Assembly: GCA_964020085.1 (NCBI GenBank)
Contig: CAXHUQ010000354.1
Span: forward strand, 62,001 to 126,000
DNA: 64,000 bases
Direction: 5' to 3'
Source of the DNA: Micromussa lordhowensis
Taxonomy: Eukaryota > Cnidaria > Anthozoa > Scleractinia > Lobophylliidae
Under the pieces are notes generated by a model that was not told where the DNA came from, did not search any database, and worked only from the letters and a program-made list of their open reading frames with translations. Of the stretch, positions 57,445 through 64,000 are shown in pieces (positions within the stretch are counted from its first letter, which is position 1; each line of letters starts with the position of its first letter). The position numbers and the translations under genes were made by a program.

Positions 57445-58204
57445 TGAATAGCTTATGATGCTAATTGTTTAGTCAAATAAAATTGGAGCACTGTTTTGAC
57501 TTGGTATTATTCCCATTCCGCCCCCTTCCCCGCCCCAATATGATGTTGACATTAATGCTGAGAATGCAGTCAACAAGAGAGTTACATTCTATAGCATGAA
57601 GCTAGTGGGAGTGCTGCCCCCCCCTGGATAGGATTTTTATAAGTCCATAAGGGTTTGACCTTATAAATTGAGGTTCAGAGAGAGGTACTGTTAAAGTGAC
57701 ATGCCCACAACACACTCACCCCAGTAACCAGCCTTGTTTAACCGAAAACTTCAGAAATTCAGCCTTGGGAAGAGAAGCTTTGTAAGTTTGGGACAATGTG
57801 GACAATTTTCCATTTGGGTCCAGTTGACCAGATAATGCTGTAATTATTTAGGGGAAATTCTGGACGTCGAAAGTGGGAGTTTAGGTCAAGAAGAGTGACC
57901 ATATATGTTAACTTATAAGAAAAGAGTTGAATGAAAATACAAGATAGTTCAAACCATCTGGCCAAAAATATTATTCGTTTTTTGGTCCTAATTAGAAATG
58001 AATCTAAAAAAAGCCTAAAAAATATATTCAACATAAATTCGCCGAGTCAGTTTGACCTCTACAAAGCCATAGAACAGCTTAGAGACGGAGACAGAGTTTA
58101 GTTGGCCTGTAGCGGAATGCATGCATTTTCATTTTATAACACCCTGACCACGGTTAAAAAAAAAATAAAAACGTGAACACCTTTTAAATACCTTCAAACA
58201 AGTT
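57445..58204. other. Non-coding stretch
   Basis: Contains a C-rich tract near 57520 and a CCCCCCC run near 57618. No supported feature. Confidence 0.4.
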
Positions 58205-59131
58205 TTATACTAATTCATGCAGTTCATTGACACTATCTGTGTTGTTTTCATCTAATCCTGGGGAGCTGTTTTCAGCCAGTACGGCTCTTTGAAGTACGTT
58301 TCCGCCGTGGAGGATGCCGTCGCTGTTGTAGTCGAAGCCTCCATCCACCTCTTTGCACTCTTGAGCGTCTAAAGGATTTCGAGATTAAAGATAAACATGA
58401 TTATTTCAGAAGCCTTTTTTGGCTGCATAAATAAATTAAGAAGTTCCCCGAAACATTTGACAGATCTTACCGCTCGTTCGAGACGACGTTTCGAGCTTTC
58501 ACTGACGACTGTTTTTTTAGTAAATGGTTTGAACCCAGGAGTATCAGTAGTTCGTATAGTATGATCGTCCGGGTGAGTGTAGTTCTGAGAAGAACTGTTG
58601 TTGGTGACTGACGTTTCGACAACCTGAGGGGAAGTCATCTTCAGAGTCAAGTGAATAGTTTGATCCGTTGAAAGTGATTGGTCACTTTAGCCATGATGGT
58701 ATTGGCTGGAAGACTCCTGTGAAGTTTGTCATCAGTCATTGGTCAGTTTCGATCCGTCTTTTGTTAGTCAAATTGCTAGCGTTGAGGTCCGTGCATAGTT
58801 AGTCAAATTAAGTCGGTCTGTTAGAAGTCCGTTTGTCGGTTTCGTTTGCGTCGTGAATAAGTCGTTTGTAAGGCGCCGGTAGCTGTTGACATCTGTTAAG
58901 AGGCGTTTGTTCTAAGTTAGTGTACCAGCTTTCAAGAGTCAGTCGTTGAAAGTAGTTCGTACTCTAGGTTAAGCATTAAAGTGCCACTGCGACGAAATTT
59001 TTCGAATTCATTGTTTTTGCATTTTCTGAATCTTTAAGTGGTACTTACTCACCTGTCCGAGCCGTTTTGTCCAACAAGCGCGGGAAGATGGATTTTTTTA
59101 CGGTTTTTCCCGAAAATTTTTCGTCCGCCAT
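58205..59131 (-). CDS. Candidate two-exon gene, 80 aa, first exon inside a TTAA-ended repeat
   Basis: Exon 1 is 59053-59131 (ATG at 59131: MADEKFSGKTVKKSIFPRLL..., donor GTGAGTAAG, phase 1). Exon 2 is 58205-58368 (acceptor CCTTTAG, enters with two bases). The join is in frame and gives 243 bp. The second exon encodes ECKEVDGG followed by DYNSDGILHGGN, which resembles an EF-hand loop (D-x-N-x-D-G-I) but has Asn at the last ligand position, then an acidic tail ending NELHELV. Exon 1 lies just inside a TTAA-AGTGCC terminus at 58976, and the intron contains a Penelope-like terminal fragment. Phase agreement has a one-in-three chance of being accidental, so existence of the transcript is uncertain. 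Confidence 0.4.
58410..58970 (-). mobile_element. Penelope-like terminal fragment with hammerhead-like motif
   Basis: On the minus strand the sequence reads GACTCTGAAGATGACTTCCC then CAGGTTGTCGAAACGTCAGT. CUGAAGA...GAAAC-GUC has the order of the hammerhead core (CUGANGA, stem II, GAAA). Farther on, CTCGAAACGTCGTC repeats the second half. Repeated CAGT/GTTAGTC-rich sequence up to 58970 is probably the rest of the same terminus. No RT coding is present. Confidence 0.5.
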
Positions 59132-59205
59132 TATTAAATCATGTTCCTGCAACCCCATAAGGCCTTGCTGCTTTGTGACGTCATACTCCTAACCAACAAA
59201 GCGCA

Positions 59206-60244
59206 CAACCTCGTTCCCAGGCTCTCTCTCCTCTGCCTCCCTGGGAGAAAGACCCTGGTTGCGGCTGGTCACGTGACCACCCAGAATCTGGGTGGTAAAA
59301 AAATCTGTTGCCGGGTGGGAGGGGTGGCAGAGTACTTTGATTGTTGTTGTGGCAAACTTTGTGGGTTTCAAAACCTCGAGCAGTCGCTAAAAAAGCTACC
59401 CGCTCTATCGGGTTCGAAGTCGGATTTTGCCGATGAAGAAGGCTACATTATTTCTGCCGTCTCCAAAATATAGAAGACTTTCGTTCACAAAGCAATTCGG
59501 CAGCCGAATTGAGCTCAAAATTTCCGACGGTTATCACTTGTAAAACGTCACGTACCGAATCGAAGTGAGACCGACCAGTGGATCAGTCTCTTGAATCTTT
59601 GCGTTCGGAGGTAATTTATTTTCTTCTTTGTGCGGTAATTTGAATTTAAAAAGTACTTCTGTCACATGGCCGATTAGCCGAGCTGACTTGCATTTGATTT
59701 AACGCAATGTAAAATGATTTGCAGTTTTGTTGACTTAAGCCCGGGCTTATATTTCATCTGCATCAGGTTTATGTAAGTTTATATTTAGGCAGATGTTTAA
59801 ACACGATTCCTTGACATAGTCAAGAATTATGTTTTGCAAAATAGTAAATAAAACATCGAACAATATATAGCGAACAATGTGCCATGAGGTTAATTCCGGC
59901 AACATGCTATGAAACAGTTTACGCTTAATTCGACCGGCTGGAATTGAAATAAAGAGTGGTAATTCAATACGCTGGATACATACAAATTTATTTCGTTTGT
60001 CCTGTATGAAGCTTTGAATAGGACTGAAGAATTTCAAAGGAGTATTTGCCAGTGTGTAGTTTAATATAGCGACCATGCAGTGATCGCCTTTCTTTCGCTT
60101 CAGTTGATATCGACAAAAATTATTTGTTGACTCCACCCTGTTGAAAAAGTTTGTGTCACAGGTGGTCACGTGACCAGCCGCAACCAGGGTCTTTCTCCCA
60201 ACGACAAAGGGAGGCAGAGGAGAGAGAGCCTGGGAACGAGGTTG
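59206..60244. mobile_element. 1039-bp Mutator-type MITE with 9-bp target duplication
   Basis: CAACCTCGTTCCCAGGCTCT at the left has its exact complement at the right, and the inverted arms run about 75 bp (through GTCACGTGACCA). CAAAGCGCA occurs directly before (59197-59205) and directly after (60245-60253). A 9-bp duplication plus long arms points to Mutator-like elements. No transposase ORF; internal ORFs are arm sequence. Confidence 0.88.
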
Positions 60245-60334
60245 CAAAGCGCACATGGCGAATTTTGTTATAACATCACTATGTAGTTCGCAGTTAACTG
60301 GTTTCGCAACGTGAATCTAGCGCTCTATTCGAAT

Positions 60335-60508
60335 CGAATCGTGCCCGATCGTTGTCTAGTACACGGATGCAGCAATAGATCAGATATGAATGCAGGTATT
60401 TCTGCTCATTTTAGTCCTACAATAAAGAGTGAGCGAGATACGTGGTTGAGATTCGTGCACACTCACCACGCGAACTTAAATCCGAGTGGAAATAATTTAC
60501 CGCTTTTT
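60335..60508 (+). pseudogene. THAP-domain N-terminal half
   Basis: The translation has RCLVHGCSNRSDMNAGISAH, then SERDTWLRFVH..., LNPSG. This gives the C-x4-C pair, the GIS-H-F block and the conserved Trp of the THAP zinc finger. The C-terminal half (C-x2-H and AVPTIF-like block) is not found in frame, and there is a stop in frame 5' of it with no ATG. It is probably the remnant of a Kolobok-like transposase belonging to the terminus at 58976. Confidence 0.6.
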
Positions 60509-60553
60509 TTCTCAAACACAGGTTTCTATATCTACTCTCCGTATAGATCATAA

Positions 60554-61800
60554 ATAAACTAACATTCCTCACAGTCACCGGAAGTTTCATCCCAGAAGCT
60601 GGCCATTCGGTAATTTAATGGGTTTTTAGATGTATGTTAATTAGGCGCCCTTCACGTTATGTGAGACAATGTTGTGAGCGAAACTCGTTTTCGTTAGAGC
60701 GTTTTGCTGCACACATTTCCGTTGACCTAAAATAAGCTCAAATGTCCCACAGTTTTGTATCCATTGCGAAATCTGTTTGAATAAAATGGCAGTTTAAACT
60801 CAGTTTCGTAAGCGTGGTATATTAAATCAGTTTCCTGGTCCCCGCCTTGTGTACCTTGATAATTATGCTGGACACATGCGTAATTTTACAGGTAGTGTAG
60901 ATTGTTGGGGGTTTTTAGGAGGGAGGGGGGTGGAGGCAGGGTCAAACCATTCTATTACGCAAAAACAACGGTGAGGGAGGGGCGGGGTGTCTAGCTTGAG
61001 AAAATGCAATTTTAATCAAAACTATACACCTAATTGCCACATTGAAGAAATGAGGGGTGATAGTGTCTTTAAAATAATCCCTCACTGTGTTACTTATAGA
61101 GCTTTGAAAATTCCATGACTTTTCCAGGACCTCTATCATGACTTTCCACATTTTTCCATAACCTAAATTTGGCCATTTTTCTTGGAAAAGGTTTCTTGAT
61201 TGTGTGCAGCTTTTCCCTGTTTGCAGATGCAAAACTGCCCAAATTACTTTATTTTCCATGGCTTCCCATGACCCACACTTTTAAAAATTCTATGACTTTC
61301 CAAGCCTGGATAAAGAAGATCTATAATTCCAGAACTGCTCATGTTTCCCATTACCCATGCAAACCCTGATTAGTGCTCCTTAATTCCTATTTCCATTTTT
61401 TTCTCTTTAAATTCACCTAGGCCTTGTTGATATTGCAATTAGATGCATTTGTAAACAGGAGGACTAAACAGAAAACAGAGAATGCTGTGACATCTTCTCA
61501 TTTTTATCAAGATGAGTTGGATATTCCGGAATACAATCAATCACACATGTCAATGTTAACATTATTGAGTTGCTGTGGTGTGGTGTGCCATAAAGTGGGA
61601 GATACCGTGTAGCATGCAGTACACTCCCCAAGGAATATATTTAATTTCTGGAGCTTTAGCCAGTCAGAAGTTCTGATAGGATTTGTGCCTTACTAGTCTA
61701 TAAAAGCCAACATATTTCCGGCGGCCCCCAAGCTTTAAATTACTTCAAACAACATGTCTCTTCTTCTCCTCAGCCGCTGGGGACTCTAGGATTTAAAAAA
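60554..61800. other. Mostly non-coding; one open stretch at 61421-61612
   Basis: After a TTCACCTAG acceptor (61412-61420) the frame ALLILQLDAFVNRRTKQKTE stays open to TAG at 61610. It has no recognisable domain and no clear donor. It might be an upstream exon of the chromodomain gene, but I cannot show it. Confidence 0.25.
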
Positions 61801-61816
61801 TGCGCAGTTTGCAAAC

Positions 61817-62025
61817 TTGTTTTCATGTCGGCATTTGGATACAAGCTCCGATTGTTTGTTCAACAGGAAACTTTCTAATAGCACTGAACTATCAAAATAC
61901 ATCTGGCAACTAAAAGACAGCAACACCAACTTGACAACTAAATGGTCTATCATCGCAAGAGCCCGCCCTTATCACAGTTCGAGCAAAAGTTGTGATTTGT
62001 GCATTTCTCTTGTTCTTACGCTTAT
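61817..62025 (+). pseudogene. Retroelement GIY-YIG-associated tail fragment
   Basis: The translation contains NRKLSNSTELSKYIWQLKDS, then KWSIIARARPYHSSSKSCDLC. This STELSK-IW-LKD...W.I..RA.P....CDLC pattern is the conserved C-terminal portion next to the GIY-YIG domain of several cnidarian retroelements. Only about 65 residues survive, in the intron immediately upstream of the chromodomain exon. Confidence 0.5.
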
Positions 62026-62043
62026 AATACATCATTTTTTTAG

Positions 62044-62909
62044 ACTCAGTATTTGGTAAAATGGCTTGGTTACAGCGCATTTGAAAACACTTGGGAGGAA
62101 GAGGAAAACCTCACCATTGATCTTGTCAGGTCAGTTTTATGGACACTTCTTTGTTTTTCAATTGAGTTTTCTTCGAGGAGACACAACAACTGCATGTAGA
62201 AAGACCTGTTGAAGTGTTACTTAGACCTTTGGTAGAACTTTTATTGGCAGTGTTCTAACTTCAGTCAAATGTGTAGACCAATAATTTATGTTAATAGTTT
62301 CCAGTACTAGGATGTCTACACTGTAATAGAATTATATAAGTCTATTTCTTTATTAAATGTATTTATTTATGTTTCTACATTGATGTTTTGGAATAAAAAC
62401 ACTGATTAGTATTCATGTATTTCATTCAATTTTGGTTTCCTAGTTAATCTCAAGAAGAGCTGACCTAGTTTTTATTTTGATTCTGTTGCAGAACTTATGA
62501 GAAGCCCAAAGTGCAACCAGAGAGGTTGATGAGAGCTGTAGATACTTTACGGGTATCGGTGCTCTCGAAACTTAAAAATAAGAGTAGATGTAATGCTGTA
62601 GTTGACTTTGACCATGATTGCTTTCGAAGCTTGTTTCATGGAAAGGGAAGAGAGGCCAGGGAAAAGGGGTATATTTTATTATACGAAGCCGACTTCAGTC
62701 GATGCAAACTCCCTGAAAAATGGGATTTGGTTTGTGACTGCAATGGGGATGGGGTAAGGGTAAAATACCCTTTTAAGGTGCGACTATTTTTAGCTAAGTC
62801 ACCTAGAACTTTTACACTTGTCCAGGGAAAATTTTTAGAAGATAAGCGAATGCTTATTGAGAAACTTTCTCTGGACTTTAACCGTCAGCCATTCACACTT
62901 TTAAATTAG
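62044..62909 (+). CDS. Chromodomain protein, last two exons, with unrecognised C-terminal region (partial model)
   Basis: Exon 62044-62129 (acceptor TTTTTTTAG, donor GTCAGT, phase 2) encodes [20 protein letters not shown] then ENLTIDLVR, the second half of a chromodomain (YLVKW-GY, TWE..ENL). Exon 62492-62909 (acceptor TTGCAG) joins in frame and adds 138 residues to TAG at 62909. This part is basic at first ([20 protein letters not shown]), then has [20 protein letters not shown] and [20 protein letters not shown], with no family that I recognise. The chromodomain N terminus and the start codon must be in upstream exons that I could not place. Chromodomains bind methylated histone tails and also occur in LTR-retrotransposon integrases; no integrase motifs are present here, so both host and mobile origins remain possible. 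Confidence 0.6.
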
Positions 62910-63424
62910 ATTACTTTCTTTGAGCTTAACCCAATCTAATCATGCAGCCAAACCTTGAGCCTTGTGACATGGTCTTATAGTGTGTCAGTGAAACCGTATT
63001 GCATAACCATTCGAATGAAAGTTTCACAGTTAGATGAATTAAGCCAAATCAAATTTAGGATTTTACCAAAGTTTGATTTTGGCCGTGTGAGTGAAAGGGT
63101 TAAAAACAAAGGAGGTACAACAAAACAGACAGCTTTATAAGGTCAACATTATATGCTGTGTTTTCATATGTCAAAGTACCATTGCCAAGTCCATGGTGCA
63201 ATAAGCACTTACAACAAATCACGATTTGACTTCCTAGCAGTTTTCACCAACAGCTCTCTTTCATCAAATATTTTGATTGGGTCTCTTTTTAATCATGATT
63301 TCTCATTTATTCAATGGCTCATTTATTCAAAGAGTGTTGACCTTATTTACGGTATGTTAAGTAACAAGTTGCCTGATTGATTCAGGAGGAAAAATTGGAA
63401 AAGTCAGAATGTGTTGACTGTTTG
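62910..63424. other. Intergenic, convergent gene ends
   Basis: The plus-strand chromodomain gene ends at 62909 and the minus-strand SAP ORF ends at 63425. The 515 bp between have no recognised feature; a weak plus-strand ORF at 62955-63140 is unsupported. Confidence 0.4.
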
Positions 63425-64000
63425 CTAGTTGTTTGCTGATTGCTGATTTTCTTGTTTAGAAATCTCCTCCAGCTGTTTGATAAGCTCAGCTTTGTTTTTT
63501 TGACTGAAACCTTTGGCATTTCTCTGTTTCAGTTCATTTTTTAATTCTTTAACTGTCATTTTTGAAAAATCAGTATTGGAGCTTGGGGCTTGTGTAGGGG
63601 GTTGTTCATTTTGAGCTTCACTTGGTTGCTGTAGATGTTCAGTTAGATGAATTTTTGCTCGTTTTCGGGCTTCTTTAATTTCAACATCCCAGTAGCTTTC
63701 TTTTCTCTTGATGTAATTTCGCACCTCAGTTTCATGGTCTTTAAGCTCCCATTGACGTCTTTCTTGCCGAAGGACATCCCCAGCAGAATCCCATTTATTG
63801 GACTTGCGCAAAATAATCCCACGAGCCATGTCGTTGTTCTTTTCAACTCCTTGCCCTGTGAAAATTTTGACTGATTTGTGGAGCTCGAAGAACCTGGGGA
63901 TGTGTGTTACCATGATATGCATATATGGTGTTATTCTTTTTCTTTCATACCCCTCCCTTTTGCCATTTAAGCCGAGGAACAAAGAAATCCACTGCTTTGC
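63425..64000 (-). CDS. SAP-domain ORF of unknown family, open to the right edge
   Basis: A continuous minus-strand frame from the window edge to TAA at 63425 (191 codons visible, upstream part outside). It reads WISLFLGLNGKREG, ITPYMHIMVTHIPRFFELHK, IFTGQGVEKNNDMARGIILR, then a long basic helix (RQERRQWELKDHETEVRNYI). A Pro/Gln-rich linker leads to a SAP-like helix pair (MTVKELKNELKQRNAKG...KAELIKQLEE) close to the C terminus. SAP motifs bind AT-rich DNA. The H-x-P...QG-EK-ND block is a recurring pattern I associate with multi-copy cnidarian proteins of probable transposon origin, but I cannot name it. The frame has no stops and the motifs look intact. The start codon is not in the window. 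Confidence 0.6.
   Translation of the reverse strand, partial: AKQWISLFLGLNGKREGYERKRITPYMHIMVTHIPRFFELHKSVKIFTGQGVEKNNDMARGIILRKSNKWDSAGDVLRQERRQWELKDHETEVRNYIKRKESYWDVEIKEARKRAKIHLTEHLQQPSEAQNEQPPTQAPSSNTDFSKMTVKELKNELKQRNAKGFSQKNKAELIKQLEEISKQENQQSANN

Larger units (their letters stand above)
58976..60553. mobile_element. TTAA-AGTGCC element with THAP remnant, interrupted by a MULE MITE
   Basis: The left end is TTAAAGTGCCACTGCGACG at 58976. The plus strand later encodes a THAP N-terminal half (60335-60508). A separate 1039-bp MITE (59206-60244) splits the element. No GGCACTTTAA right end is seen before 64000, so the true right border is unknown; the end given here is simply the end of the THAP block. 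Confidence 0.45.

Noticed and set aside
59141..59473. 110-aa plus-strand ORF beginning MFLQPHKALLL
   Set aside because: It runs through the arm of the Mutator-type MITE and the element it interrupts; no domain and no homologous frame at the other arm.
61421..61612. Open stretch ALLILQLDAFVNRRTKQ... as chromodomain-gene exon
   Set aside because: Good acceptor, but no identifiable donor and no resemblance to the missing first half of a chromodomain.

Overview
The window looks like nuclear DNA of an anthozoan cnidarian, most likely a scleractinian coral. The reasons are AT-rich sequence, short GT-AG exons with small introns, animal genes (PPP2R3C, an MRP4-type ABC transporter, a class A GPCR), Penelope-like and Kolobok-like transposons, a tRNA-headed SINE and dense foldback/MITE families. 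The taxon is an inference; no single sequence proves it. All spliced models were built by hand by matching splice sites, reading frame and intron phase.

Layout. 0.9-1.2 kb: first two coding exons of PPP2R3C (minus; the rest lies left of the window). 1.4-8.7 kb: segment A, holding the 3' end of an ABCC4/MRP4-like gene and several mobile insertions. 7.4-15.2 kb: the complete six-coding-exon ABCC4-like gene (minus, 1304 aa). 15.2-20.2 kb: its upstream region, with a CCAAT cluster and three foldback elements. 20.2-25.4 kb: segment B, a diverged direct copy of A carrying only a broken piece of the ABCC last exon. 25.9-34.3 kb: an eleven-exon plus-strand gene for a 222-aa coiled-coil protein. 34.3-35.5 kb: two minisatellites. 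36-39.5 kb: two Penelope-like fragments (a GIY-YIG end and an RT piece) among large palindromes. 41.6-48.0 kb: a tandem duplication of an intronless GPCR locus; the first copy is intact and carries a TTAA-flanked THAP transposon, the second is a pseudogene and keeps the empty site. 48.7-49.3 kb: TTAA MITEs. 52.6-54.1 kb: a two-exon minus gene for a secreted Ser/Thr-rich precursor with basic cleavage sites. 56.4-64 kb: a mosaic of transposon-associated genes: a P2X7-like zinc-domain pseudogene, a small minus gene whose first exon lies inside a TTAA-ended element, a THAP remnant split from that end by a Mutator-like MITE, a chromodomain gene, and a SAP-domain ORF running off the right edge.

How it fits together. 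The cellular genes are unrelated housekeeping, transport and signalling genes and there is no operon. The main theme is remodelling: two independent tandem segmental duplications (A/B and GPCR C/D), each leaving one intact and one broken gene, repeated insertion at TTAA by several element families, and a degenerate inverted copy of the PPP2R3C first exon and promoter placed beside both ABCC 3' ends.
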